Below are positions 62,101 to 64,000 of a stretch of DNA of 64,000 bases, piece after piece (within the stretch, counting starts at the first letter, position 1; each line of letters opens with the position of its first letter). The notes beneath the pieces were generated by a model. It was not told the origin of the DNA and made no database searches. It was given only the letters and a program-made list of their open reading frames with translations. Source of the stretch: Anniella stebbinsi. Its lineage: Eukaryota > Chordata > Lepidosauria > Squamata > Anniellidae. The stretch covers positions 296,515,973 to 296,579,972 of the forward strand of contig JARDYH010000002.1 of NCBI GenBank assembly GCA_029215795.1. The letters run 5' to 3'. The position numbers and the translations under genes were made by a program.

Positions 62101-62506
62101 AGGCTCCTGTCCTCCACCAGGGCTATCTTCACTGCAGCAAGCTTCGTGTTCCACTTCATTACATTTGTGTGGTTATTTCTCTTTCAATGCACAGTGATGT
62201 GTAAAATGGAAAATGTTCCAGTGTTTTATTTTTCAGTGGAAAATTTCCCATTTCGTAAGTTCATTAGTAACAATGGATGAATGCCAATGGAAAATACAAT
62301 ATTAGGCAACCATGACAGTTTCAAAGTTGTAGGTGAGTAGTTGTCAGCCTGTCACACAATGTCCTTTGGGTTGTGCCCTGATGTGTGTGTGTGTGTGTTT
62401 TGCTTTAAAAGTGTCTGTACTGGCAGTAGAAGAATATGAAGAACTACAAGTAAACTTTGAACTGGAGAAAAACTTGCGGAAGACAGCAGAATTCTTTGCC
62501 CAAGAG
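18831..62506 (+). CDS. SHTN1: Shootin-1 (SHTN1), 5' half of the gene, exons 1-8
   Basis: Eight exons (18831-18888, 28273-28325, 36198-36258, 45739-45833, 53932-54100, 56301-56398, 57647-57728, 62412-62506) join to 711 nt in one open frame, codons 1-237; the gene continues past the window. In other vertebrates shootin-1 is a cytosolic neuronal protein of about 630 residues. It acts as a clutch molecule coupling F-actin retrograde flow, via cortactin, to the adhesion protein L1-CAM in growth cones, and helps axon formation and guidance. The part seen here is the N-terminal region, largely coiled-coil, with a short acidic linker in exon 5. Identification rests on long matches to the known family (MNSS start, GEYEDLR, HLEIEKTCRESAEALATK, KRISMLY, GPDIITEEINIDDED, LAVEEYEELQVN). 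Splice sites are GT-AG throughout. Intron phases alternate 1,0,1,0,1,0,1,0. No frameshift or stop is present, so the gene looks functional. Confidence 0.95.
19855..19900 (+). mobile_element. Sauria-type SINE head fragment
   Basis: GTGTGGTGTAGTGGTTAGAG followed by AGTTGGACTAGGAG is the tRNA-like 5' end (A-box region) of a Sauria SINE; the body is missing or too diverged to follow. Confidence 0.65.
20010..20110 (+). repeat. Unnamed dispersed repeat, copy 1
   Basis: GGCTTGCTTCTCCCTTAGTT...GCTGCTGGCACATATCCCAAGGGCCTTTGCGGCA matches 33800-33885 (GGCTTGTTTCCCCCTTAGTC...TGACATGTATCCCATGGGCCTTTGTGGCA). Its class is unknown to me. Confidence 0.5.
21876..21970 (-). mobile_element. CR1 LINE 3' end
   Basis: GAACATAAGAAGAGCTGTGC...CCAAAGGCCTATCTAATCCAGCATTC is the reverse complement of the CR1 3'-terminal block. 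Short 5'-truncated copy. Confidence 0.7.
21971..22400 (+). repeat. Dispersed repeat with short internal tandem structure
   Basis: 21974-22030 (GGGCGAACATATGATGTTTG...CCAAATTCCTCTTCA) recurs at 63922-63975. 22080-22330 is a loose array of AAATGTGCA / GTGCAAATG-like strings. Probably one end of an unclassified transposable element. Confidence 0.45.
22401..24141. other. Intron 1, middle part
   Basis: No exon seen. 23150-23215 is a short CR1 3' end on the plus strand (GCTGGACGAGATGTACCTTTGG). A CTAGAGATGTGGATTG string at 23596 resembles the terminus of the element at 24142. The remainder is unrecognised AT-rich sequence. Confidence 0.45.
24142..24993. mobile_element. Candidate hAT-like elements with CTAGAGATGT termini
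   Basis: CTAGAGATGTGAAGG starts at 24142 and again as CTAGAGATGTAAAAT at 24370; ATTTTACATCTCTAG closes the segment at 24979-24993. The left flank AGATTTGA and right AGGTTTGA are a 7-of-8 match, suggesting an 8-bp target duplication. A foldback repeat lies inside (24725-24842). Either one element with an internal duplication or two nested copies. Confidence 0.45.
24725..24842. repeat. Foldback repeat (TGGGAGTTG family)
   Basis: GTGGCCCTCTGGATATTTTG and, complementary to it, CCAAAATATCTGGAGCAGC flank a CTGACCATTTGCTGTGCTGG centre. Confidence 0.6.
24994..25635. other. Intron 1 DNA, unclassified
   Basis: Contains a G run (25237-25247) and a segment (25240-25460) that loosely resembles 50240-50470 (CCAATCTAGATTGG-type strings), perhaps the same old element. 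No gene. Confidence 0.35.
25636..25782 (-). mobile_element. LINE 3' end, 3' piece of a second split copy
   Basis: Reverse complement of a LINE tail (TTTATTTATTTGATTTGTAC...CTTTCTCCCAAAAATTTCAC...TTAAGGCAGC). It is interrupted at about 25782 by another LINE and resumes at 26150. Confidence 0.55.
25783..26149 (+). mobile_element. 5'-truncated L2/CR1-clade LINE nested in an antisense LINE
   Basis: Same family as 5197-5817: it starts at the equivalent of the LLPYNP segment, continues through GGTCCTCTGGGAAGAATTTA and the CCCAGACTGTGGAATGGCCT (APRLWNGL) region, and ends CCTCGATCTGGATGGAGAGG...GGTTAGAAATAAAATAAAAT plus a short A/T-rich tail. It is more diverged than the 5197 copy. Confidence 0.75.
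26150..26345 (-). mobile_element. LINE coding remnant, 5' piece of the second split copy
   Basis: In reverse it continues the LINE broken at 25782: AAGGCCTTCTTGAATGAAGC and GGGAACTAGCTTCCCTTGGG correspond to the C-terminal coding end also seen at 39660-39780. It is the host copy into which 25783-26149 inserted. Confidence 0.55.
26346..28272. other. Intron 1, last part
   Basis: A (TTTA)n run lies at 26880-26905. No other repeat or exon recognised. The pyrimidine tract and branch region of exon 2 lie just before 28273 (TTTTTTGTTTTTGTAG). Confidence 0.45.
28273..28325 (+). CDS. SHTN1: SHTN1 coding exon 2
   Basis: Completes codon 20 (G/TT, Val; human has Ala here) and encodes residues to 37: VIGEYEDLREENKKTKEE. 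Acceptor TTTTTGTAG is good. The donor GAG/GTTTGT is weak (T at +3, T at +4). Phase 1 in, phase 0 out. The heptad-like Leu/charged pattern fits the start of the coiled coil. If intron 2 is retained, the frame stays open to a stop at 28521-28523. Confidence 0.93.
28326..28689. other. Intron 2, start
   Basis: No recognised repeat. The exon 2 frame runs on without a stop to 28523, most likely by chance. Confidence 0.4.
28690..28797 (+). mobile_element. CR1 LINE 3' end, truncated at its 3' side
   Basis: GCTTGTGAGTTTTCC...GGCTGCTGGTTGGCCGCTGTGTGAACAGAATGCTGG is the CR1 3' UTR. It stops just after GCTGGGGTACCTCTAGAAGG, before the usual CTTATGTTCTTA end, where CpG-rich sequence begins. Confidence 0.65.
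28798..29460. mobile_element. CpG-retaining unclassified segment, probably a transposon
   Basis: GC- and CpG-rich sequence in the middle of an AT-rich intron (CGGTGAAGCAACAACGGC, GCTTCGAAATGGCGGC, GACGTCGTGAGAGG, AAACGTTCGTCTG). It contains a C run (29143-29151). Its sharp boundary with a broken CR1 copy points to an insertion. Frames at 28930-29412 and 29102-29335 show no known domain. Alternative: an intragenic CpG island. Confidence 0.4.
29540..30150 (+). mobile_element. L2/CR1-clade LINE remnant (RT C-terminus)
   Basis: Broken frames read PRVDYCKVLYVELPLGLVWK LQLV, then after a stop NATTRLLTG, then LHWLPINYRAKFKVLFLTYK; these are the same C-terminal motifs as in 5197-5817 but with stops and frameshifts. 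Ends in degenerate sequence near 30150. Confidence 0.75.
30160..30435. mobile_element. Unclassified GC-rich element with poly-A
   Basis: Contains a G run (30180-30188), an A run of about 20 (30284-30303) and CCATCTAGACACTGAGGGAG...GGAAGCAGGTAAGTCCGCG. Boundaries are uncertain. No reading frame of note. Confidence 0.35.
30440..30605 (+). mobile_element. CR1 LINE 3' end
   Basis: Reads through AGGAGGATGCTATTGCACTCATG, GGAGCTGTGGGAACAGAATGCTG and AACTAGATGGACCTTTGTTC, the usual CR1 3' UTR order. 5'-truncated. Confidence 0.7.
30606..32280. other. Intron 2, middle part
   Basis: A diverged fragment of the ATCCTATGCAT foldback family lies near 30655-30720. The rest is AT-rich and shows no recognised feature. 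Confidence 0.4.
32281..32324 (+). repeat. (CCT)n microsatellite
   Basis: Fourteen to fifteen uninterrupted CCT units; purine-rich on the opposite strand. Confidence 0.95.
32398..32760 (-). mobile_element. LINE 3' fragment (antisense)
   Basis: Starts with a (TTTA)n tail, then GATACGCCTCTCAGGGAAAC-like and ACAATTCAGTACAGG UTR sequence. Further on, TAAAGGCCTGTAATGATGC and GCAGGGACCCACTACTGAGGAG read in reverse as a LINE C-terminal coding end. Clade is likely L2/CR1 but very diverged. Confidence 0.5.
32900..33051 (-). mobile_element. hAT-like MITE, half copy
   Basis: AACTATTGTGATGAAGAGGG...CACCAGGTGCTGCATGCATAC...TCCTCCTTTTCATATGGTCACCCT is the reverse complement of 13276-13400. Only one terminus (TGGTCACCCTA) is present. 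Confidence 0.7.
33052..34339. other. Intron 2 DNA with two minor repeats
   Basis: 33800-33885 is the second copy of the unnamed repeat at 20010-20110. 34105-34240 holds three diverged copies of a ~45-bp unit (AACATTTAATTTGAGCAAAT..TCCC) in tandem. No gene. Confidence 0.45.
34340..34600. repeat. Unclassified repeat with internal duplication
   Basis: CACACAATGCGCCAAGCCACTCTGAAAACA and, about 100 bp on, CATACATTATGTCAAGTCACCCTGAAACAAA are two copies of one unit. Related GTTTAACC-type and CATGTGAACC-type strings occur in 37665-37925 and 48039-49164, so this may be part of the same DNA-transposon family. Confidence 0.45.
35065..35383. mobile_element. Palindromic hAT-like MITE with perfect 8-bp target duplication
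   Basis: Starts TAGGCTGACCATATGAAAAG and ends CTTTTCATATGGTCAGCCT. The two halves (about 150 bp each, meeting near 35225) are inverted copies of each other. The flanks are the identical octamer AGTTAAGT at 35057-35064 and 35384-35391, the duplication length typical of hAT transposition. Each half corresponds to one copy of the unit at 13276 and 32900. Non-coding. Confidence 0.8.
35392..36197. other. Intron 2, end
   Basis: AT-rich, no recognised repeat. The acceptor of exon 3 has a TATATCTTTCTGCAG tract. Confidence 0.4.
36198..36258 (+). CDS. SHTN1: SHTN1 coding exon 3
   Basis: Encodes residues 38-57 (CDKIKQERDEAVKQLEELQK) plus the first base of codon 58. Phase 0 in, phase 1 out. Acceptor TTTCTGCAG and donor AAAG/GTAAGT are strong. 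Highly charged, heptad-compatible sequence of the N-terminal coiled coil; only a few conservative changes from the mammalian protein. Confidence 0.95.
36259..37664. other. Intron 3, first part
   Basis: A short (AATC)n run at 36496-36514. No exon or recognisable element; short frames have no domain. Confidence 0.4.
37665..37925. mobile_element. Non-autonomous DNA transposon-like repeat (GATGACACA...GGGTTATTTAA family)
   Basis: Left end GGTTTGGATGACACACCCTG and TGTGGGTTATTTAACTCACA; right end ACCATGGGTTAAATAACCCA and CAGTGGGCTGTTGAGTC. The halves are partly complementary. The left end matches 55690-55720. Confidence 0.55.
37926..39446. other. Intron 3 DNA with a 12-bp minisatellite
   Basis: 38752-38797 is an array of GCTGCTGCTGTA-type 12-bp units. 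The surrounding 38050-39130 has mixed GC content and many short frames on both strands without recognisable domains; it may be an old retroelement but I cannot classify it. Confidence 0.4.
39447..40030 (-). mobile_element. L2/CR1-clade LINE 3' end (antisense)
   Basis: In reverse it ends GCCGCCTTGAGGCCCAGTAT...GGATACAAATAAAG with a (TAC/TAA)n tail at 39447-39475. The coding part reads LHWLLVCFRAQFKVLVITYK, then frame-shifted ILPYEPARALRSSGEAFFSV and APRIWNSLPREARLAPS. Same family as 4961-5196 and 7700-7982, here with a longer coding remnant. Confidence 0.8.
40062..40200. repeat. Foldback repeat (GGGCAACTTGTGG family)
   Basis: GGGCAACTTGTGGCTCTTCA and its partner TGGAGGGCCAAAAGTTGCCC form the ends; TACAATTCCCATGATACATC and GGGAGTTGTAG pair inside. 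It may have inserted into the LINE that ends at 40030. Confidence 0.65.
40425..40612 (+). mobile_element. CR1 LINE 3' end
   Basis: Best-preserved short CR1 tail: GGGAGGGTGTTCTTGCACTG, GGTCGACAGCTGGTTGGCCG, GCTGGACTAGATGGACCTTT, GTCTGATCCAGCATGGCTC and TTATGTTCTTA. 5'-truncated, non-coding. Confidence 0.75.
40613..43720. promoter_or_regulatory. Candidate conserved non-coding block in intron 3
   Basis: About 3 kb almost free of the repeats that fill the rest of the window. Complex, AT-leaning sequence with homeodomain-type cores: TAATTAG at 43454-43460 and 43527-43533, AATTAAG near 43192, GTAATTACG near 43283, and several CAGCTG/CATTTG-like strings. Reading frames are short and without domains. 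This is how clusters of vertebrate developmental enhancers look, and SHTN1 introns neighbour the developmental gene VAX1 in other vertebrates. Conservation itself cannot be seen from one genome. Confidence 0.4.
43721..44734. other. Intron 3 DNA
   Basis: A fragment of the ATCCTATGCAT foldback family at about 44325-44400 (TTGATCCTATGCATGTGTAC...ATTGGACGGTGGCC). Otherwise unrecognised. Confidence 0.4.
44735..44870. repeat. Foldback repeat (TGGGAGTTG family)
   Basis: GGGATGGGGAGCATGTAGTC and ACATGTTTCCCATCCC pair at the ends; CACCTCCCATCAGCCCTGGC forms the inner half. A/T-rich flanks. Confidence 0.6.
44897..45251 (+). mobile_element. PIF/Harbinger-like MITE, copy 2 (355 bp)
   Basis: Termini GGCCTCCTCCACACGAG and CTTGTGGAGGGGGCC are inverted and flanked by the 3-bp direct repeat TAA (44894-44896, 45252-45254). 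Exactly the same length as copy 1. It has the most CpGs of the three copies, so it is probably the youngest. An internal 9-bp hairpin TAATGAGCC/GGCTCATTA lies near the left end, followed by repeated GCGCATT and AATGCGC strings. Open frames across it are chance products. Confidence 0.7.
45252..45738. other. Intron 3, end, with TA/CA microsatellite
   Basis: 45572-45602 is (TA)n followed by (CA)n, about 135 nt upstream of exon 4. 45385-45450 contains a fragment of the ATCCTATGCAT foldback family. Exon 4 acceptor is CACATGCTCTAG. Confidence 0.6.
45739..45833 (+). CDS. SHTN1: SHTN1 coding exon 4
   Basis: Completes codon 58 (GTT, Val) and encodes residues to 89. Its core MVIEEV...HLEIEKTCRESAEALATK matches mammalian shootin-1 almost perfectly. 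Phase 1 in, phase 0 out; donor AAG/GTAAGA. At 95 nt it equals exon 8 in length and phases, and the two 32-residue peptides are identical at 11 positions without gaps (EE, Q, E.EK, R, AE, A pattern). Confidence 0.95.
45834..46850. other. Intron 4, first part
   Basis: 46010-46200 is a foldback element of the ATCCTATGCAT family (CTGCAATCCTATGCACACTTACTTGGGAGTAAG ends with complementary GAGTAAACATGCAG). Otherwise no recognised feature. Confidence 0.45.
46851..47640. promoter_or_regulatory. Low-repeat segment split by a microsatellite, possible conserved element
   Basis: Flanks of the microsatellite at 47078-47159 (46851-47060 and 47160-47640) are complex and repeat-free, with strings such as GGTTGATGAATTTAG, TTCATTAGCAATGC and TTCATCATCAGAAAATGG. 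Could be conserved non-coding DNA; nothing stronger can be said from one sequence. Confidence 0.25.
47078..47159 (+). repeat. Compound (TA)n(CA)n(TA)n microsatellite
   Basis: (TA) about 9 units, (CA) about 16 units, a CATACATACA bridge and (TA) about 13 units. The symmetrical TA ends can form a hairpin around the CA run. Short open frames (Ile/Tyr, Thr/His repeats) are artefacts. Confidence 0.95.
47641..48038. other. Intron 4 DNA without recognised features
   Basis: Nothing supported. Confidence 0.4.
48039..49164. mobile_element. Non-autonomous DNA transposon, about 1.1 kb
   Basis: Left terminus GCCCTTTTCAGACAACAC and right terminus read in reverse GGCCCTGTTAGACATGAC agree at most positions. 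Subterminal TTAAGCC/GGTTAAG-type strings are repeated and complementary (CCATGATGGTTAAGCG; CATGAACCATGGTTAGCC). The interior is GC-richer, with a C run (48671-48680) and many short frames without a transposase domain. No clear target duplication. Confidence 0.5.
49165..50044. other. Intron 4 DNA without recognised features
   Basis: AT-rich; no repeat or exon recognised. Confidence 0.4.
50045..50195 (+). mobile_element. MIR-like (CORE-SINE) relic
   Basis: TCATTATCCTATTAATCTTC, TACCCTATGAAATTATC, an AAGATATAGAACTG segment and GTGACTTACTTGCCCAAGG follow the order of a MIR-type SINE (ATCCTCACAACAACCC...CAGATGAGG...AACTTGCCCAAGGTCAC), strongly diverged. Confidence 0.55.
50196..50876. other. Intron 4 DNA, unclassified
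   Basis: 50240-50470 loosely resembles 25240-25460 (CCAAATCTAGATTGGGA, CAGTCTGAATTGGGA). No gene. Confidence 0.35.
50877..51700. mobile_element. Possible retroelement fragment with (TTTGA)n tail
   Basis: GC-rich sequence in an AT-rich intron (50940-51480), followed by GTCTTATAACCGTAATAAAT and a short (TTTGA)n run at 51659-51678, which looks like the 3' tail of a non-LTR element. Frames on both strands (50877-51194 minus; 51216-51576 plus) have no domain I recognise. Confidence 0.4.
52210..52345. repeat. Foldback repeat (CCTGGTGCCCTCCAGATG family)
   Basis: TTCCCAACCTGGTGCCCTCC and its partner GGGCATCAGGTTGGAAAAGG form the ends; ACAACTCCAGCA and AGAGTTGTAATC pair inside. One of the most intact copies. 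Confidence 0.7.
52745..52940 (+). mobile_element. MIR-like (CORE-SINE) relic
   Basis: CACACATTATCTTGGTAATCCTTACAACAACCCTCTAAGGTAG, then GTACAGATG and GCTGAGGTTGATAAAT...GGCCACCTCC...TTCGAGCCAGGA follow the layout of a MIR-type element. Better preserved than 50045-50195. Confidence 0.65.
52941..53689. other. Intron 4 DNA with two C runs
   Basis: C runs at 53148-53158 and 53223-53235. The segment between them is short and unclassified. No gene. Confidence 0.4.
53690..53815. repeat. Foldback repeat (diverged)
   Basis: TTTGGCCCTCTAGATATTTTGGCCTACAGC...CTGGATGGTCACAAGTTGCCC, a diverged copy of the 40062-40200 type. Confidence 0.55.
53932..54100 (+). CDS. SHTN1: SHTN1 coding exon 5
   Basis: Encodes residues 90-145 plus one base of codon 146. 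It opens LNKENKNLKRISMLYIAKL, continues GPDIITEEINIDDED and ends CDSVQCQQMIK. Ser101 (codon 53965-53967, in the context KRIS) corresponds to the Pak1-phosphorylated serine of mammalian shootin-1, which promotes the shootin-actin link. The acidic DDED segment breaks the coiled coil; the region after it (PSTDTEGSPSAC) is the most divergent part of the window's protein. Phase 0 in, phase 1 out; donor AAAG/GTGAGC. Confidence 0.95.
54101..54718. other. Intron 5, first part
   Basis: No recognised repeat or exon. Confidence 0.4.
54719..55074 (-). mobile_element. PIF/Harbinger-like MITE, copy 3 (about 356 bp)
   Basis: Minus-strand terminus GGCTGCCTCTATAAGAGG with TTA following on the plus strand (55075-55077); the other end (GACCCCCTCTAGATGG) is mutated. 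Same internal landmarks as copy 1 (TTGCGCTCCGTTCTTGTAG, AAATAAAACTCGCTATTTAA) but with a replaced or diverged stretch at about 54795-54845 and fewer CpGs. Oldest-looking of the three. Confidence 0.65.
55075..55379. other. Intron 5 DNA without recognised features
   Basis: The open frame 55054-55383 has no recognisable domain and starts inside a MITE; not a gene. Confidence 0.4.
55380..55565 (+). mobile_element. LINE 3' UTR/tail
   Basis: AT-rich UTR (TTATTATACTTTTATATTATTTTA) ending TTAACCGCTCTGAAAGGGCTGTATGGCCCTT AAAG and an AT-rich tail (ATAATATATATAATAAC). The structure matches the tail of a LINE; coding part absent. Confidence 0.5.
55690..55865. mobile_element. Non-autonomous DNA transposon-like repeat (GATGACACA...GGGTTATT family)
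   Basis: GGGTTTGGATGACACAATAAGCC at the left matches 37672-37700. CCCATCATGGGTTAT(T/C)G and AAACCATCATGGGTTATTGTGTCATC inside are complementary to it. The CCATCATGG core occurs several times in both senses. Confidence 0.55.
55866..56230. other. Intron 5 DNA without recognised features
   Basis: Nothing supported apart from proximity to exon 6. Confidence 0.4.
56231..56252 (+). repeat. (GT)11 run upstream of exon 6
   Basis: Eleven GT units ending 48 nt before the exon 6 acceptor. In RNA this is a UG repeat, the binding preference of TDP-43 and CELF proteins, so it may affect inclusion of exon 6. Regulation is inferred. Confidence 0.9.
56301..56398 (+). CDS. SHTN1: SHTN1 coding exon 6
   Basis: Completes codon 146 (GAT, Asp) and encodes residues to 178: DLQDQIIYLQEEKKTIAIEL, then ENLKSSVVEEIVE. 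Regular hydrophobic/charged heptads indicate resumption of the coiled coil. Phase 1 in, phase 0 out; donor GAA/GTAAGT. The acceptor (CTCTTGAAAATGTAG) has a poor pyrimidine tract. Matches mammalian shootin-1 (IVSVQEEKK...IELENLKS). Confidence 0.94.
56399..56999. other. Intron 6, first part
   Basis: No recognised element; the frame 56737-57039 has no domain and runs into a SINE. Confidence 0.4.
57000..57185 (+). mobile_element. tRNA-derived SINE with CR1-like tail
   Basis: Head AGTGGTAGAACATTTGCTTT (A box) and CCAGGTTCAATCCCCAGTAT (B box GGTTCAATCCC). Body GCCTGAAACCCTGGAGACC...GCTGCCAGTGATTG. Tail GGCCTAGATTGACCTACGGTCTGAG...CCTATGTTCC, which resembles the CR1 3' end (GACTAGATGGACCTTTGGTCTGA...CTTATGTTCT). 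Such sharing suggests mobilisation by CR1 machinery. Not a functional tRNA gene. Confidence 0.75.
57186..57646. other. Intron 6, end
   Basis: Unremarkable AT-rich sequence. Exon 7 acceptor: CATTCCTCACTTCTAG. Confidence 0.4.
57647..57728 (+). CDS. SHTN1: SHTN1 coding exon 7
   Basis: Encodes residues 179-205 (VNKVKEENAALTAEVQKQQE, then VLEKCNR) plus the first base of codon 206. Phase 0 in, phase 1 out; donor CGAA/GTACGT. Coiled-coil heptads continue. It is 21 nt (one heptad) longer than exon 3, which holds the corresponding place before exon 4. Confidence 0.94.
57729..58549. other. Intron 7, first part
   Basis: No recognised element. Confidence 0.4.
58550..59120 (+). mobile_element. LINE remnant (L2/CR1 clade), highly diverged
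   Basis: GTTGCTAGACTGTTAACAGG...TTCTGGGCTCAGTTCAAAGTGCTAGCACTTACTTTAAAGCC corresponds to the RLLTG...FRAQFKVL.LT.KA part of the RT C-terminus, followed by GAGATATGCCAGGTGGCAAC...TTAGAATGCCCTCCCCATTGA. Ends AAGCTGCTCTGAGAACACTT...GGGTATAAATTTAAAAA. No intact frame. Confidence 0.65.
59121..62381. other. Intron 7, long repeat-poor part
   Basis: A C run at 59286-59300 and a G run at 60778-60786; 60780-60960 is a possible old element. Short frames (59340-59585, 60596-61012, 61523-61759) lack domains. No missing SHTN1 exon is needed: exon 7 joins exon 8 in frame. Confidence 0.45.
62382..62398 (+). repeat. (TG)8 run in the exon 8 acceptor region
   Basis: Eight TG units end 13 nt before exon 8, so the acceptor reads (TG)nTTTTGCTTTAAAAG with only a short pyrimidine tract. 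UG repeats at this position are classic TDP-43/CELF targets affecting exon inclusion (as in CFTR exon 9). Effect here is inferred. Confidence 0.9.
62412..62506 (+). CDS. SHTN1: SHTN1 coding exon 8
   Basis: Completes codon 206 (A/TG, Met; the human protein has Val here) and encodes residues to 237: MSVLAVEEYEELQVNFELEK followed by NLRKTAEFFAQE. Phase 1 in, phase 0 out; donor GAG/GTATGT. Matches mammalian LAVEEYEEMQVNLELEKDLR closely. It mirrors exon 4 in length, phases and residue pattern. The next exon, which should carry the second Pak1 site (Ser249 in mammals), lies outside the window. Confidence 0.95.
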
Positions 62507-62645
62507 GTATGTTAAGTCAATGTATTCTACAAACCAAATAATGCGGGCATTTTAAAGAATGAGCTCAAAGAAGGATGGTTTTCTGTACTGTAGGAGGCAT
62601 TGGTACTCTTCTCATTCTCGCTGTATACTTTAAATGTGCGCAGGT
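62507..62645. other. Intron 8, start
   Basis: No feature. Confidence 0.4.
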
Positions 62646-63293
62646 CTAGAGATGTAAAATTTCCAGAGATTTTGAGGCCGTTGGATGGGTGGGTGGGTGG
62701 GTGGATGGGATTCCCCTGGTTTTTTTGGGGTGGGTGGATTTGAGGTTATTTTTTGCTTTTGTTTTTTGGAAAAATAATAATGGAAACTTTGGGAAAATTG
62801 GGTGCCCTCCAGATATTCTGGATTTCAGCTCCCATCAGACCCAAGCAGCATGGCCAATGGTCAGGAATGCTGGGCACTGTAGTCCAAAACATCCCGAGAG
62901 CAGTCATTTAATGGGGAAAGCAGCCTTTCTGTTCCTGAAGTTATTTTATGTATAGCATAAATTATCAGTAAAATATATTTTAGATCAATATTTTAATATG
63001 GAATGAAAGAAATAACTATGCCGGGTATCTTACAGAGAGGATTAAAAAAAAATCCTCTGCCCCACTCCACATGGCTTCAGTATTTCCTGATATTTTACGT
63101 CTCTATAAAAGTGTTCTTATTGCCTGTTCTTAGAAATTTGTTTTAAATTCTAAAATTTGTTTTAAATTCTAAAATAAAATATTTCATAATCCAAAACTGT
63201 TCAATTTTCCCAATTTTTTGGAAAAAAAACAGAAATGGTCCCCAGGAAAAACTTTTTTTTCTGGAGGGTTTCTGGGCCTTCACATCTCTCCAC
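62646..63293. mobile_element. Candidate hAT-like element with CTAGAGATGT terminus
   Basis: CTAGAGATGTAAAATTTCCAG at the left; ATATTTTACGTCTCTA at 63090-63105 and GGGCCTTCACATCTCTCC at 63275-63292 are candidate right ends. Same family as 24142-24993; as there, a foldback repeat (62803-62900, CCTCCAGATATTCTGGATTTC...AATGCTGGGCACTGTAGTCC) lies inside. A (GGGT)n run is at 62684-62703. Confidence 0.4.
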
Positions 63294-64000
63294 AGGACAC
63301 AAGCAGTCCCTAGAATGATGCAGAGAGGGATATATTTGTACATAAATGAAAGCTAAACTACAAATGGCCCTTCAGTTGGGAAACCTACATTCATGTTTAT
63401 GCTTCACTCCGTCAAGGTCAATATATTTACCATAACTGTAATGAAAGTCTAGTATTTGTAAATTGTATATTTATCCAATATGGGTGTGTGTGTGTGTTTT
63501 AGCTTGATACAGATTCCCAGATGAAAGGGGCATTTATGGCTTAATCCATAGTGGTTTCTGTTCATTTATAAATAACTGTTCCCCTTCCATTCTGCAGAGA
63601 GGTGTTCTTTTATTGTGGTTATTTTGAGAGCTTTTCTGTTCTTGGACTAGAATGGAAATGTGGCCTTGACTGTATTTGGTGTCCTTTTCTGCAATGCAAA
63701 GCGCCCCTTTAGGTCTGCACAAAGGCTTGCAGGAAGCAACAGCTTGTGCTGAATTGGAGGCCACTTCTGAAGTTCCCATGAGTTTCAAATGTGGCTTTTC
63801 TGATAGTATTTTGGGAAACATGGGGCTCAGAACACTACTGACCATGTGATGCGTGGGGCCCTTTTCTCTAAAATGCACGCCTCTTTGCTTCTCCTTGAGG
63901 CTGGTTTTTGTGATTTGGGAGGGGCGAACATGCAATGTTTGAGTTGTTTGAGGTTTTCCGAATTCTTCTTCATTTTGCTTCATTTGCATTTTCTATCGGT
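63294..64000. other. Intron 8 DNA to the window edge
   Basis: A short (GT)n run near 63484-63499. 63918-64000 repeats 21971-22050 (GGGCGAACATGCAATGTTTG...CCGAATTCTTCTTCA). The minus frame 63534-63989 has no domain. No exon 9 seen. Confidence 0.45.

Overview
The window is nuclear DNA from a squamate reptile (lizard or snake). It carries the 5' half of one protein-coding gene, SHTN1 (shootin-1), on the plus strand, embedded in transposon-rich intergenic and intronic DNA. The squamate assignment rests on a full-length Sauria-type tRNA-derived SINE (9098-9329), CR1 3' ends, L2/CR1-clade LINE fragments and the large-intron gene structure. It is an inference from repeat content, not from a species-specific marker.

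Layout. 1-1430: an extremely GC-rich minisatellite block containing two copies, 484 bp apart, of a ~190-bp palindrome centred on a perfect CRE site (TGACGTCA). It ends in a short transposon-terminus-like segment. 1431-18600: intergenic DNA made of LINE fragments, hAT-like and foldback elements, an irregular tandem array (9345-10045), a large inverted duplication (arms 10192-10579 and 11682-12068), a CR1 reverse-transcriptase remnant and a 355-bp PIF/Harbinger-like MITE. 18600-19270: CpG-rich, TATA-less promoter/first-exon region of SHTN1.

18831-62506: eight coding exons of SHTN1 that join without a break in frame (711 nt, codons 1-237). Intron phases alternate strictly 1,0,1,0,1,0,1,0. The exons encode the N-terminal coiled-coil part of shootin-1; the rest of the gene lies beyond the right edge. 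Exons 4 and 8 are both 95 nt, have the same phases and encode similar 32-residue peptides, which points to an old internal duplication of an exon block. Ser101, the known Pak1 target in shootin-1, is present in exon 5.

The introns (1.2 to 9.5 kb) hold CR1 and L2/CR1-clade LINE pieces, SINEs, hAT-like and Harbinger-like MITEs, MIR-like relics and microsatellites. One part of intron 3 (about 40.6-43.7 kb) is nearly free of recognisable repeats and rich in TAATTA-type motifs, so it is a candidate conserved regulatory block. No second cellular gene, structural RNA gene or CRISPR array was found. VAX1, the usual upstream neighbour of SHTN1, is not in the window. All exon calls come from reading splice sites and matching the family by memory; no alignment was run.
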